Below, one piece after another: positions 1-7,828 of a stretch of 64,000 nucleotides of DNA. A program made the translations under genes and the position numbers. Position 1 is the stretch's first letter, and each line of letters opens with the position of its first letter. The notes below the pieces were generated by a model. That model did no database searches, was not told the origin of the DNA, and was given only the letters and a program-made list of their open reading frames with translations. Source of the DNA: Lacticaseibacillus paracasei subsp. paracasei (lineage in GTDB: Bacteria; Bacillota; Bacilli; Lactobacillales; Lactobacillaceae); NCBI RefSeq assembly GCF_000829035.1, contig NZ_AP012541.1:1860001-1924000 (forward strand), read 5' to 3'.

Positions 1-652
1 AGCCTTCTAAAATCTCACTAGGCATTCTAACTGGGCTTGCTGCATTAAGTGCCTTCAAATCTTTTATTTCTAACACTTTCGATCCAAAAAACAGGTTTAA
101 GCCAACATCAGATATATCTTTGCTATCATTCACTCTATAAGTCAACAAATAGAGTGCTTCTGGAACATCATCAGAAGAAGACTCTTGCCGAACCTCGTTT
201 AAAGCCTGCTCATCTTCCTCAGGCATATCAAGTATAGAAAGCTGTTCGGCCTCTTTTTTGTTTGTAAATAAGTCTTTAAAATCTTTATTGAATTCCATTC
301 CCCACTGAGATATTACATTTCTTTTTCCGTTTTCTTTTCCTCCTAAATAACCACCGTCAATAGTTCGCTGCGGTTTTTGAACAAGCCAAATATAATGACC
401 GCCTTCTCTTATTTTGAAGCAGACAAACTTCCACGATGAAGTTTGAAAAACTTTGGGGTCTACAGTATCATCACCATCAAATTGCCTTTTTATTTGGTCA
501 TCTATGTGGTTGGCTCGTGTCCATGAATATCCGGAGCTAACAATCATTTCACGCTTCTTTTCAAAACGCTCCTCCAAATAGTCCAAGTATCCTTGCCTCA
601 ATCCATCTACTAATTTCTGCGAAAAATCATCATTAAAAATATATGGTTCCAT
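1..652 (-). CDS. Unrecognised prophage protein, 3' end beyond window
   Basis: An open frame starts at ATG 652 and runs off the left edge without a stop, so only the first 217 codons are visible. It begins MEPYIFNDDFSQK. The middle is rich in aromatic residues and basic turns (SSWKFVCFKIREGGHYIWL, about residues 76-94), followed by a Gly/Lys-rich loop and an acidic stretch (EEDEQ). No signal peptide or membrane segment is visible. It lies downstream of the phage late activator, where lysogenic-conversion or late genes usually sit. Function is not assigned. A weak resemblance to the DUF5986/spr1630 toxin family came to mind but cannot be tested from sequence alone. Confidence 0.6.
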   Translation of the reverse strand, partial: MEPYIFNDDFSQKLVDGLRQGYLDYLEERFEKKREMIVSSGYSWTRANHIDDQIKRQFDGDDTVDPKVFQTSSWKFVCFKIREGGHYIWLVQKPQRTIDGGYLGGKENGKRNVISQWGMEFNKDFKDLFTNKKEAEQLSILDMPEEDEQALNEVRQESSSDDVPEALYLLTYRVNDSKDISDVGLNLFFGSKVLEIKDLKALNAASPVRMPSEILEG

Positions 653-1165
653 ATTCTCGCCAGCTTTCTATTTATTGTCTAATTATAGCACCTCTTTTCA
701 TTTTTTCGGCTATTTTCTTTTCTTATTTTTTTGATCCAAAAAAGCGAGCGGGCGGAGTTGCACCGTCCTGTTTCAGCATTGCTTAACCGGTATCAATGCC
801 TTCCCTCATCTGTTGCTCGCATAATGCGCACGGCTTCGATCGTTAACCGTACGGCTTCTGGCTGTTCACCCTTGTCAACCAGTGACCAACTTTGATTGGC
901 TGGCAGGACTTTCACCCGCTGTATCTTCCATCAGCCACGCTCGCTCTCCCCAGTGTCAGATGGGGTCATCGCAAGCTGTGTCCGGTCGCTAAACTGGACA
1001 ATGTGGCATGCGGGAATCGAACCCGCCTGACTATCACGGTCAGTCCTCATTGCCACGCCTTGCCACAGCTTTATCATCACCATGGCACGGAGGAAAAACG
1101 CGGTGTCTCAGGTTTCTCACCTTTGGCACAATACCATCATATGACGGAAAAACAGTTGAAAGGTC
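653..1165. other. Non-coding gap with a tRNA-like remnant
   Basis: This 513-bp gap lies between the late activator and the edge gene. The only clear structure is the tRNA-like piece at 1003-1066. A 40-codon minus-strand frame with a GTG start (about 785-907, beginning MKVLPANQSWSL and ending TDEGRH) has phage-like composition but only a weak ribosome site, so it is not called as a gene. Late-promoter or packaging-site functions would fit this position but nothing in the sequence proves them. Confidence 0.4.
1003..1066 (-). pseudogene. Truncated tRNA-like sequence
   Basis: The minus strand has a seven-pair acceptor helix (GTGGCAA with ATGCCAC, one mismatch), a perfect T arm with stem GCGGG/CCCGC and loop TTCGATT, and an anticodon-like arm CTGAC-CGTGATA-GTCAG. 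The piece is only 64 nt, has no variable loop, lacks U33 in the loop and shows no proper D arm. It therefore looks like a decayed or minimal phage tRNA rather than a working one. Confidence 0.45.
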
Positions 1166-1594
1166 TCACAAAGGTCTCATCTCGATTTCAACCAATGGAC
1201 AAATCTCAGCGAATGCGATTAGCGCTTCTCGTTTTGTTCGATAATACTGGGCTTTTGATAAAAACAGCTTGTCCATTATTTGCTGGTCACTATATCGTTT
1301 GGTTAAGTAAGAACTTGTTAGTATAAGCCGATGATTCGCTGAATCCAGAGATTCGATAGCACCTTCACAGCACGCTATATAGTACAGCTCGTCAGCGTGC
1401 GATATTACCTTGTCCTCGGCTTTGTTGCCATAGCTAGGTGACTTGGGCATGCCGTCCATCACGGGACTTCTGAGCGCTATTTTGGTGCGTTGAGCGATCC
1501 GCTTATGATGCCAGTAGTTCCCCAAGACCTCTTTGGCGTTTTCAATTGTTTTTTCATGATCAATTGGGCTAAAATATCTCGTTGCTCGCACCAC
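1166..1594 (-). CDS. ArpU-family late transcription regulator
   Basis: The protein of about 142 residues resembles the ArpU/RinA-type phage activators that turn on packaging and lysis genes at the end of the early operon. A C-terminal helix-turn-helix-like segment is visible (YSDQQIMDKLFLSKAQYYR), where the family places its sigma-like DNA-binding domain. The N-terminal half has the motif of an Asn- and Tyr-rich helical region (NAKEVLGNYWHHKRIA). AAGGAG lies 8 nt before the GTG at 1594. An in-frame GTG at 1603 is too close to that site. It is the last early gene, just before the non-coding gap, as expected for a late activator. Confidence 0.75.
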   Translation of the reverse strand: MVRATRYFSPIDHEKTIENAKEVLGNYWHHKRIAQRTKIALRSPVMDGMPKSPSYGNKAEDKVISHADELYYIACCEGAIESLDSANHRLILTSSYLTKRYSDQQIMDKLFLSKAQYYRTKREALIAFAEICPLVEIEMRPL

Positions 1595-1667
1595 TGCGTC
1601 CACTCCTTATGGTATAATTGAATTTGTAAAAATTTGGGGAAACGGCGTGCCGTAATGGTGCGCTTTT

Positions 1668-1895
1668 TTATTTGCTTTCATGAGACCGAATGAGCTCCCA
1701 CGGATCAATCCCAGCTCCATATGCGATTTTGTCCAAGGTGTTAAGTGAAACACTACCCTTCCCAGAGATTGCATATTCAAGCGTGTTAATGGGTATTCCG
1801 ATCTCTTTTGCATATTTGGCTTGTGTCATGTTCAGATCGTATATATTCTTCCTAAGGTTTTCGGCCAATGCTCGTTTACTGTCCAAATCATTCAT
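1668..1895 (-). CDS. Small XRE-family HTH regulator
   Basis: This 75-residue protein is almost entirely a Cro/CI-type helix-turn-helix: ALAENLRKNIYDLNMTQAKY leads into the recognition region IPINTLEYAISGKGSVSLNT. It has no extra domain, so it probably binds DNA as a small dimer. TAGGAGATG precedes the ATG at good spacing. It sits at the distal end of the early operon and may modulate late expression together with the ArpU-type protein. This role is inferred from position only. Confidence 0.75.
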   Translation of the reverse strand: MNDLDSKRALAENLRKNIYDLNMTQAKYAKEIGIPINTLEYAISGKGSVSLNTLDKIAYGAGIDPWELIRSHESK

Positions 1896-1898
1896 CTC

Positions 1899-1967
1899 CT
1901 ACTTAGTTTTCCAGTTAGCCCACATCCACATTGCAGCACCTGAGATTAGCAGCATGACGGCAATCAT
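1899..1967 (-). CDS. 22-residue membrane mini-protein
   Basis: A tiny frame encodes MIAVMLLISGAAMWMWANWK plus two more residues. Its ATG overlaps the TGA of the upstream gene as ATGA, and AGAGGT lies just upstream. Nearly the whole peptide is one hydrophobic helix ending in Trp and Lys, typical of small single-span membrane peptides. Coupled translation and position in a tightly packed operon argue that it is real. Function is unknown. Confidence 0.5.
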   Translation of the reverse strand: MIAVMLLISGAAMWMWANWKTK

Positions 1968-2146
1968 TGCTTTACCTCTACCTCATCGTCCTCTTCATCA
2001 TCTTCATAGTCAGCAATTGCTAGGGCACCATCGCTTTCTCCTTTAACGTAACTTAATTTAGCCTGTGGGTGCATTTTTAAAAATTGGTTTACTGTATTAA
2101 CGTCTGTAATAGAATGAAGCGTGAATACATCAATCTTTCTCGTCAT
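1964..2146 (-). CDS. Small acidic phage protein
   Basis: A 60-residue protein begins MTRKIDVFTLHSITDVNTVN and ends in a run of Asp and Glu (DYEDDEEDDEVEV). It overlaps the YopX-like gene upstream by 4 bp and the 22-residue frame downstream by ATGA, so translation is coupled. The acidic tail suggests a DNA mimic or protein-binding tail, but this is only inference. No family is recognised. Confidence 0.6.
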   Translation of the reverse strand: MTRKIDVFTLHSITDVNTVNQFLKMHPQAKLSYVKGESDGALAIADYEDDEEDDEVEVKQ

Positions 2147-2592
2147 TGTTTTCCCTCCAATAGCTCCGGATTCTCAAAAATGTTGCCAATGACCTCACAT
2201 GTTTCAACACCACTTTGAAAAATGGTTGCAAGTGCATTTGCATCATAATTCCATGCTGCCGGTATGCCTTCCAAATCAAACGCTGGGTAGTCTTCATCGC
2301 CAAACCATTTTACGGTTGCTACATATGATTCACCGTCTTCTCCTGTGACTTTCAGAATATCTGAATCGTAGATCTCTCGTCCGTTCTTGTCGTGTAAACC
2401 GGTGTACTCCATGAGTACAGCATCGTTTAGATCTGGTTTCTCGCCCATCAATACCTCTGAATCGTTTGAAAAATCTGGACCATCGCTGTAGATACTTACT
2501 AGTTCTCCATCGGGGCCAAACGCCAATTGGTCAACACCAAGCATTCTGTGTTTATCTTTATCCCATGCTCTGAACTTAATCTCTCGTTTCAT
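2143..2592 (-). CDS. YopX-family phage protein
   Basis: The start MKREIKFRAWDKDKHRMLG matches the opening of YopX-domain proteins, common early-operon proteins of phages and plasmids of Firmicutes with unknown biochemical role. The centre (YTGLHDKNGREIYDSDILKV) is the family's most conserved stretch, and the 149-residue length is typical. The start has GAGGCGGAGAA directly upstream. The same initiation sequence recurs before the next gene in the operon (2833), suggesting local duplication of the leader. Confidence 0.85.
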   Translation of the reverse strand: MKREIKFRAWDKDKHRMLGVDQLAFGPDGELVSIYSDGPDFSNDSEVLMGEKPDLNDAVLMEYTGLHDKNGREIYDSDILKVTGEDGESYVATVKWFGDEDYPAFDLEGIPAAWNYDANALATIFQSGVETCEVIGNIFENPELLEGKQ

Positions 2593-2602
2593 TTCTCCGC
2601 CT

Positions 2603-2833
2603 CTATTCTTTTAGTAACCACTTGACCAGCTTTTCACCTGACCAAAAAGCGAACCATACAACTGTCCCTGCGCCAATTACGAAGATAAAGGTAGTCAATG
2701 ATTTAACTATTCCAAGTTTGATAAAAGGCTTAACAACCCAATCCCAAAGGAAACTGGCAAATCCGTAAATGACGATTCCCGCCCATGACACTAAAAGAAC
2801 ATAGGCAATGCCGTGCTTGATCTTTTTCTTCAT
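2603..2833 (-). CDS. Small two-span phage membrane protein
   Basis: A 76-residue protein has a basic N-terminus (MKKKIKHG) and two hydrophobic segments at about residues 9-30 and 45-66, the second rich in Gly and Trp. It ends in a short Lys-rich tail. Topology predicts both ends in the cytoplasm. It overlaps the upstream gene by 4 bp and has GAGGCGGAGAA before its ATG. Small membrane proteins at this place in phage early operons are sometimes superinfection or exclusion factors. No family is recognised. Confidence 0.65.
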   Translation of the reverse strand: MKKKIKHGIAYVLLVSWAGIVIYGFASFLWDWVVKPFIKLGIVKSLTTFIFVIGAGTVVWFAFWSGEKLVKWLLKE

Positions 2834-3204
2834 TTCTCCGCCTCCAGTTTCACGATTTCGCCTGTTTCCTCAACGCGCCAGACACCTAGCAGCCATGCAT
2901 GGGCAAAAGTCTCAGAATGGTAGAATATCCAATCAGCTTTGTCATCATCGACTGCGTGAAAATCTGTGGCATCAATGATCGCTGATCTTAATGTTGATCC
3001 CTGTTTCTGACGTTCGATGTACTCTCCGATTTCCTTGGGGATCACCGGCAGATCATCTGGCAAGGCGGCGTCATATTCTGAAAGATAGTTTGGCTCATCG
3101 TCACAGTAGTATTGGCTTCCGGTTTCATTGGTGTATGCGTCATAAACCTCGGCGTAGCATTCTGCCAATTTCTCGAACACGTCCCGCTTCGTCTCATTGC
3201 TCAT
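2830..3204 (-). CDS. Unrecognised phage protein
   Basis: A soluble acidic protein of 124 residues begins MSNETKRDVFEKLAECYAEV. An upstream in-frame GTG at 3219 would add five residues, but GGTGAGG lies at proper distance from the ATG at 3204. It overlaps both neighbours by a few bases. Composition is rich in Asp, Glu, Tyr and Trp, with no membrane segment and no motif that suggests an activity. Confidence 0.65.
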   Translation of the reverse strand: MSNETKRDVFEKLAECYAEVYDAYTNETGSQYYCDDEPNYLSEYDAALPDDLPVIPKEIGEYIERQKQGSTLRSAIIDATDFHAVDDDKADWIFYHSETFAHAWLLGVWRVEETGEIVKLEAEK

Positions 3205-3388
3205 CGCGCGCCGCCTCACCTAAATATTCCATAACCTCGGCATGGTGATCGTGAAACCAGCCATAAACCACGTCAGATAGCTGATTGTCTCTTAGTAGGT
3301 CTTCGATGAAGTCTGTGTCGTCAAATACTAGCTCCACCAACTCGTCAAAATTGTCATCACATAGCTTGTCGAACTTTTCTTCACTCAT
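3194..3388 (-). CDS. Small acidic phage protein
   Basis: A 64-residue, strongly acidic protein (MSEEKFDKLCDDNFDELVEL...) probably forms a helical bundle. AGGAGAAAG precedes the ATG. It overlaps its upstream neighbour by 8 bp. The first residues MSEEK are shared with the 178-residue protein at 3719-4255, which hints at a copied initiation region. No function can be assigned. Confidence 0.6.
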   Translation of the reverse strand: MSEEKFDKLCDDNFDELVELVFDDTDFIEDLLRDNQLSDVVYGWFHDHHAEVMEYLGEAARDEQ

Positions 3389-3581
3389 CGTCTTTCTCCT
3401 TTTTGATCTTCACGAACCCCGCGGTTTTCAGAATTTGAACACGATCGGCGTCAGTGATTAAGGCAGGATCTCCATTAGTCATAGAGGCCGCCCAAAAGTC
3501 TGTGTTTAATTGCTTCTTGTATATCAGCTCAACCAGTTCAGGGTTTATCCAGCTACCGTCTTCAAGCTCAACGAATGCCAT
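3381..3581 (-). CDS. Small phage protein, unknown
   Basis: This 66-residue protein begins MAFVELEDGSWINPELVELI, has two short beta-like segments and ends in a charged tail (KIKKEKDDE). GGAGGTGAC lies upstream of the ATG at good spacing. It overlaps the genes on both sides, so it belongs to the same translationally coupled block. No known domain is recognised. Confidence 0.6.
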   Translation of the reverse strand: MAFVELEDGSWINPELVELIYKKQLNTDFWAASMTNGDPALITDADRVQILKTAGFVKIKKEKDDE

Positions 3582-3729
3582 CGTCAGTCACCTCCATAAT
3601 CGTCATTGCTGGTATCGTCCACCAATCGGGCTGGTCATACGCTGCGTCCATGAAGTTGTCGGCTTCATCATAGGTATTGAATGTCGCGATGACCTCGTGT
3701 GAAAACATATCTTGGCACTCATACCTCAT
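3568..3729 (-). CDS. 53-residue phage protein
   Basis: A short frame from ATG 3729 to TGA 3568 encodes MRYECQDMFSHEVIATFNTY followed by an acidic, Trp-rich part. It fills what would otherwise be a gap in an operon where every other gene overlaps its neighbour: it overlaps the gene before it by 11 bp and the one after by 14 bp. No family is recognised. The overlap pattern is the main support. Confidence 0.5.
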   Translation of the reverse strand: MRYECQDMFSHEVIATFNTYDEADNFMDAAYDQPDWWTIPAMTIMEVTDDGIR

Positions 3730-4255
3730 CGCCATCGTCAGTCACCTCTTCTTTCTCGCAGTCTTGCAAGCCAAATTTCTCAATATCATCATTAGTTAGT
3801 TCAATTCCATCTGGGTATCCACCAAATCCTTTGGATAATCCTTCTACAAATATGGTATCAAGTTTTCCATCAGGAGTTTTTAGATACCACTTATAATTTG
3901 CATGTGGCACCTTGACGTTGTATTTCTTCTCTTTTGCCATGGTGTAGCCGTTGACGTAAGCATTCATCAACAATTCCTCATCATCAGATTTGTTAGCAAT
4001 ATGGCAGGCTGGAATCTTATTGTCATGTGCATCTTTAACGATTTTTGCTTGTTCCTTGCTTAGCACTACCTTTTCAGGCTCCTCAATCAAAGTGACAACG
4101 TGGCCGCCATGCTCATCAGCCACTAGTTCAGCCTGCTCCTTGCTAGGCGTTGTAGGGCAATCTGATATGACTAATGCCCAGAAATCGTCTCGGCCTTCAA
4201 AGTCCCAGTATTTGCCTTCATCGTTCTTTACCACATACAGTTTTTCTTCGCTCAT
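3719..4255 (-). CDS. DUF1642-like phage protein
   Basis: The 178-residue protein resembles DUF1642 proteins, common in early operons of Lactobacillus and Lactococcus phages and of unknown function. The middle contains two similar segments, PTTPSKEQAELVADEHGGHV and EKVVLSKEQAKIVKDAHDNK, consistent with the family's 'EP..VVL.KEQA..V' signature and suggesting internal duplication. The C-terminus is highly acidic. It overlaps the next gene downstream and the one upstream by 4 bp. Confidence 0.65.
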   Translation of the reverse strand: MSEEKLYVVKNDEGKYWDFEGRDDFWALVISDCPTTPSKEQAELVADEHGGHVVTLIEEPEKVVLSKEQAKIVKDAHDNKIPACHIANKSDDEELLMNAYVNGYTMAKEKKYNVKVPHANYKWYLKTPDGKLDTIFVEGLSKGFGGYPDGIELTNDDIEKFGLQDCEKEEVTDDGDEV

Positions 4256-4437
4256 TTTTCGTCCTCTACTTTCTTGATAATCAGTGGTTCAGGAATATCA
4301 ACTTTAATGTCATCACCACGGGTGTTGCGCGCCTTTTTGTGCTTGGACATGTTCTCGTTAATCCAGCGGATACACTGAGATTGATACTTGGCTCGGTAAT
4401 ACTCGGTTCCTGTGTTTAAACCTGCTACTACGTACAT
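4252..4437 (-). CDS. Small phage protein, unknown
   Basis: A 61-residue basic protein begins MYVVAGLNTGTEYYRAKYQS. GGAGG precedes its ATG. The N-terminal half (about residues 10-35, with Cys and Trp) resembles a small protein-binding fold and the C-terminus ends in alternating charges. It overlaps the VRR-NUC gene by 10 bp, so it is translated from the same message. No family is recognised. Confidence 0.55.
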   Translation of the reverse strand: MYVVAGLNTGTEYYRAKYQSQCIRWINENMSKHKKARNTRGDDIKVDIPEPLIIKKVEDEK

Positions 4438-4754
4438 TTGTTAGCCTCCAATAGTTTCACAGCATCGTCTGCCGATCTGCATACGCCGTAAATTACTTTT
4501 GTTCCTGATATAGCGGCCGCAAAACGTTTTTGATCTTCACGAAGTCTTCCTTTTTCGTTTTTGCATTCAACCAGTACAGCACGTCCGTCCGCTTTTCTTA
4601 TCGCAGTAATATCAGGCCACCCAGGCGGTGGTCCTGCGTTAAAAATTCTTCCGTCCACAGTTCTTACAGTTCCCACGTTCGTTCTAGCAACAATGCAACC
4701 GTGTTCCGATAGTGCCAGCATGATTTCTGATTGAATGGCATGCTCTGATTTCAT
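4428..4754 (-). CDS. VRR-NUC domain nuclease
   Basis: The 108-residue protein is a stand-alone VRR-NUC nuclease of the PD-(D/E)XK superfamily, used in phage recombination or as a Holliday-junction type enzyme. The core runs GPPPGWPDITAIRKADGRAV then LVECKNEKGRL: Asp in GWPDI and Glu-x-Lys in VECKN are the expected metal-binding and catalytic residues. The ATG at 4754 has a perfect GGAGGATAT site. A longer frame upstream to 4829 would read through the iteron repeats and is rejected. It follows the primase and the candidate origin. Confidence 0.85.
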   Translation of the reverse strand: MKSEHAIQSEIMLALSEHGCIVARTNVGTVRTVDGRIFNAGPPPGWPDITAIRKADGRAVLVECKNEKGRLREDQKRFAAAISGTKVIYGVCRSADDAVKLLEANKCT

Positions 4755-4768
4755 ATATCCTCCATTGA

Positions 4769-5003
4769 GGGAGGATCTTAGGGAGGATGAATAATTGCCA
4801 CAATCCCTAATGCTACAAGGGTTAGGCACTATTTTTTGTGGTTAGGGAGGATAAATAGAAAAACAAAGTTTACACTATACTTTTTAATATTTATCTATAT
4901 ATACTTTTTAACTATTCATCCTCCCTAAGAAGAAAATATAGGCTGTAACCTACGGCACGTAGGCGTTTCGCAAAAAATTCATCCTCCCTGTCATCCTCCC
5001 TAA
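4769..5003. repeat. Iteron-like inverted array, candidate phage origin
   Basis: Six copies of a TTAGGGAGGATGAAT-like word lie here. Three are forward (core at 4769-4776, 4778-4793, 4842-4858) and three inverted (4912-4928, 4977-4989, 4991-5003). Between the two groups is about 50 bp of very AT-rich DNA (4859-4911). A hairpin CCTACG-GCA-CGTAGG sits at 4949-4963. Position directly after the primase-helicase gene, the inverted arrangement and the AT-rich centre fit a replication origin. The overlap of the copies with a Shine-Dalgarno-like core also allows a translational or transcriptional role. Confidence 0.6.
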
Positions 5004-7297
5004 TTGTTTAAAAAGTTAAGCCTCGGGTCAGATTTGATACGTATTCCAAGATAGAAGAAACTTCCTCGTTTATGCTTGTCGAACTTCTTTTGCATTTCTG
5101 CGCCGAACTTTTGTTTGCGCATCTTGTACTCACCTGATTTGTCGCACCAGTCAACATATGTTTGGTAAAGCTGACCAGCGGCGGCCTGATATCCGGGCCC
5201 TTTTTCACAACAATCATTGATAAACAGTTCAAGAACATCCATTTCTGTTCGATACTCATTGCTTGCATCTTTCACACTCTGCGGCGGCTCTAATCCTTCG
5301 CGCTGCCACTTGAGTGCTCCATCAACTGCCCAATTTAGAATCCCGATTGATTCACGTTCAAGCTTGTATGTCAGCCTTTTGTCTACCTGATCCACTGGCA
5401 CTTGATGAGTAAATGGAATCAGCATCAATCTCCGCCAGATACCATCATCCGTTCCTCGAATAATGGGCTTGTGGTTAGTTGACAGCCAAAGCTTGAATTC
5501 TGGTTTGAATTCGAACTCTGATCCGTATAAAAAACGTGCGGTAACAGATTCTCCTCCGGTTAGTTCTTTGATAAGTCCTTCATCTAGTCGGACGCCTTCA
5601 TTTGGTTCACTTGCAGATACCAGACGAGCTCCCTTTAGTCTTGCAATATCGCTGTTGGCACCCCCGCTAGACTGCTGAACCATAATTGACTTAGCCTGCA
5701 TCGTGCGTGAATAACTTCCAGCTATGTGCTTGAGAGTATCCATGAAAACAGATTTACCATTTCGCCCTGATCCGTAAAGGATAAACATGACCTGCTCTTC
5801 AACTGATCCTGTTAATGAGTACCCGACCGCTTTTTGAATATAGTCAATTAATTCGTTGTCTCCATTGAAAGTCTGATTCAAAAATGCTTGCCATTCAGGA
5901 CACTCAACAGTGTCTGAATATTCAACGTTTGATTTCTTCGAGAACATTTTCTTTATGTCATGCTCGTGAAGAGTTCCATCAGATAGATCAATATATCCGT
6001 TGTCAACATTCATTAAGGTCTGATCAGCATCAAATTCATCAGTTGTCACCGGTAGACGATGTTGAATCTCATCTTCAAGTGCTCTTTTAGCACGATTTCC
6101 ACGACTGGTTTTGCAAAACTTTGCCCATTCTTTCTCGGCTTTTTCCGGATCAACATCAGGAGGAGTTTTTGGCTTTTCCTTTTTCAAGTCAGCAACTACT
6201 TCGTCAATCATGGTTCGCAACAAGCCACGCTTATCAAGTTCCCAGAAGCTACCATTGTAGATATACCAAGCCTTATCGATATAGCTGTACCTCGCGACAT
6301 CACCATATCGATCAACAAACCTATCTGCATTGCCTGTGTCATCCCACGAACGAGGAGGAAACGCTTTTGGCTTACCAGTGTCAGTAATAAATCCAAGCTT
6401 ATATTTAGGCTTTTCATGTTTCGGCTGATAAGTATCACTCACATCATTAATGGCTCGGTTGAGTGTTGAAACGCCGTAGGTTGTTTTGCCGTGCTTCTCG
6501 TCCCACTTTGGTCTCATTAACGATGAATGGCGGAATATACTATCCATCCGGGTGAAATCTCTGCCTGTCCAAAATGCCAAGTCATTTGCGAATGCCAGAT
6601 CAGCCTCCGATTGAGATGGATATAATGGTTCCCAGCCTCCATTGAGCAGTTTCTTAATTCGATCACCACTTTTAGATCTCAGCATTTTAATGATAATCTC
6701 ATCTTCAGAAAGATTGTTAGGTACTAAATTGTACCTGCTGGGCAAATCGATGACGGTTTTTGGCTCCAAATACTTTGTATATATCCGCTTGAATTCCTCT
6801 TCTGCGGGAGAATTGATTGAATGAAACTTGCCAATTTCATCGCCAGTCATTGCAAAGAACCGCCCGCTTTGATACATCTCAACATTAGCTTTTCTTCGGC
6901 GTGTACCGGGTATTTCGCCTTTGACAATGATGTGAATACCAGTACCAGACATTGACCTTTCGGTATATGACTTGAAAGTATTCATGAACTCCCATGCGAC
7001 ATTGTCGTCGGTTTGTCCCTCTTCTAGTCTCTCCAAATCATCGCCAATATGATCAACGTCAATTCCTACATATCCGTTTGCAAAGAAAAATCCAAGTCCG
7101 TCAAGGTCATAAGCCTGCAATGCTGTGATTGCTTCTTCAAAAGTTACCCACTGTTTCGAGTCCGTTGAGCTTGTTTTTGTGCCAGTTAAGGCAGAATAAG
7201 GAATCTTAGTATATTTATTTTTTTCTGGTTGCCAGATTCGGTGAAAGCAGCCCCATTGTTTTAGGGACCGTAGTTCTGCTGGAATGTGTTCATACAT
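5000..7297 (-). CDS. P4-family phage primase-helicase
   Basis: The 765-residue protein combines an N-terminal PrimPol-type primase (residues about 1-180, catalytic Asp pair in GIDVDHIGD and His in GIHIIVKG), a D5_N-type linker, and a superfamily 3 helicase domain. Its Walker A is LYGSGRNGKSVF at about residue 510. The end holds a primase C-terminal winged helix. It makes primers and unwinds the phage origin. It is the largest gene of the replication block, follows the DUF669 gene after 11 bp, and its stop overlaps the last copy of the iteron array. Confidence 0.9.
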   Translation of the reverse strand: MYEHIPAELRSLKQWGCFHRIWQPEKNKYTKIPYSALTGTKTSSTDSKQWVTFEEAITALQAYDLDGLGFFFANGYVGIDVDHIGDDLERLEEGQTDDNVAWEFMNTFKSYTERSMSGTGIHIIVKGEIPGTRRRKANVEMYQSGRFFAMTGDEIGKFHSINSPAEEEFKRIYTKYLEPKTVIDLPSRYNLVPNNLSEDEIIIKMLRSKSGDRIKKLLNGGWEPLYPSQSEADLAFANDLAFWTGRDFTRMDSIFRHSSLMRPKWDEKHGKTTYGVSTLNRAINDVSDTYQPKHEKPKYKLGFITDTGKPKAFPPRSWDDTGNADRFVDRYGDVARYSYIDKAWYIYNGSFWELDKRGLLRTMIDEVVADLKKEKPKTPPDVDPEKAEKEWAKFCKTSRGNRAKRALEDEIQHRLPVTTDEFDADQTLMNVDNGYIDLSDGTLHEHDIKKMFSKKSNVEYSDTVECPEWQAFLNQTFNGDNELIDYIQKAVGYSLTGSVEEQVMFILYGSGRNGKSVFMDTLKHIAGSYSRTMQAKSIMVQQSSGGANSDIARLKGARLVSASEPNEGVRLDEGLIKELTGGESVTARFLYGSEFEFKPEFKLWLSTNHKPIIRGTDDGIWRRLMLIPFTHQVPVDQVDKRLTYKLERESIGILNWAVDGALKWQREGLEPPQSVKDASNEYRTEMDVLELFINDCCEKGPGYQAAAGQLYQTYVDWCDKSGEYKMRKQKFGAEMQKKFDKHKRGSFFYLGIRIKSDPRLNFLNN

Positions 7298-7308
7298 TCG
7301 TATTCCTC

Positions 7309-7827
7309 CTAGAATGGCAAGTTGGAATCGTCAACCGGTTCATGAGGCTGACCTGGTTGAGAATCATCCTTAAATTTGTGAGCAACTTGTGGATACTTGC
7401 TAGCATGAACGCTCCACGGGGCCACTGTGTTCCGATCACCATATTCAGGGTTTTTCTCAACTTTGACATAAACTCGTACAGGCTTGTGATAAATAGCCTT
7501 GCAGAAATCATCGATGCTATTTAACGGAGTGCCTTCAGGGATCTTTGTCGCTTCCAATACATACTGGAGACCGTCCATATCGTATTGGTTCGTAGCTTTG
7601 CGCTTCCAGTTATCGAAAAAGACAACTCGGTTATGGTACTTTCCATTCGTTTTTGGCTCTGCTGCATCAAGATCATTGCGAACCGTGAGACGTAGCTGTA
7701 GTGATTCTGATCCACCCTTAGTTGCAATTTCACCGGCTTGCGTAATGACCATTTCATATTCACCATCTGGAAGCGGTGAAAAATCGTTTTCCTGATTCTT
7801 GCTATAATCTGCGGTAATGAATGACAT
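7309..7827 (-). CDS. DUF669 protein, SSB-like tail
   Basis: The 172-residue protein matches the DUF669 family found in phage replication operons next to helicase and primase genes. The predicted fold is mostly beta, compatible with an OB-like single-strand binding protein. The last residues are VDDSNLPF, resembling the acidic DDxxPF tip of bacterial SSB that recruits partner proteins. It could therefore serve as the phage single-strand DNA binding protein. GGAGGAAACTA precedes its ATG. Confidence 0.8.
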   Translation of the reverse strand: MSFITADYSKNQENDFSPLPDGEYEMVITQAGEIATKGGSESLQLRLTVRNDLDAAEPKTNGKYHNRVVFFDNWKRKATNQYDMDGLQYVLEATKIPEGTPLNSIDDFCKAIYHKPVRVYVKVEKNPEYGDRNTVAPWSVHASKYPQVAHKFKDDSQPGQPHEPVDDSNLPF

Positions 7828-7828
7828 A

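Noticed and set aside
892-1326. Plus-strand 144-residue frame
   Set aside because: It runs antisense to the ArpU-type gene and through the tRNA-like piece, with no ribosome site.
4755-4829. Longer start for the VRR-NUC nuclease
   Set aside because: The extension translates the iteron array into low-complexity sequence; the ATG at 4754 has a perfect ribosome site.
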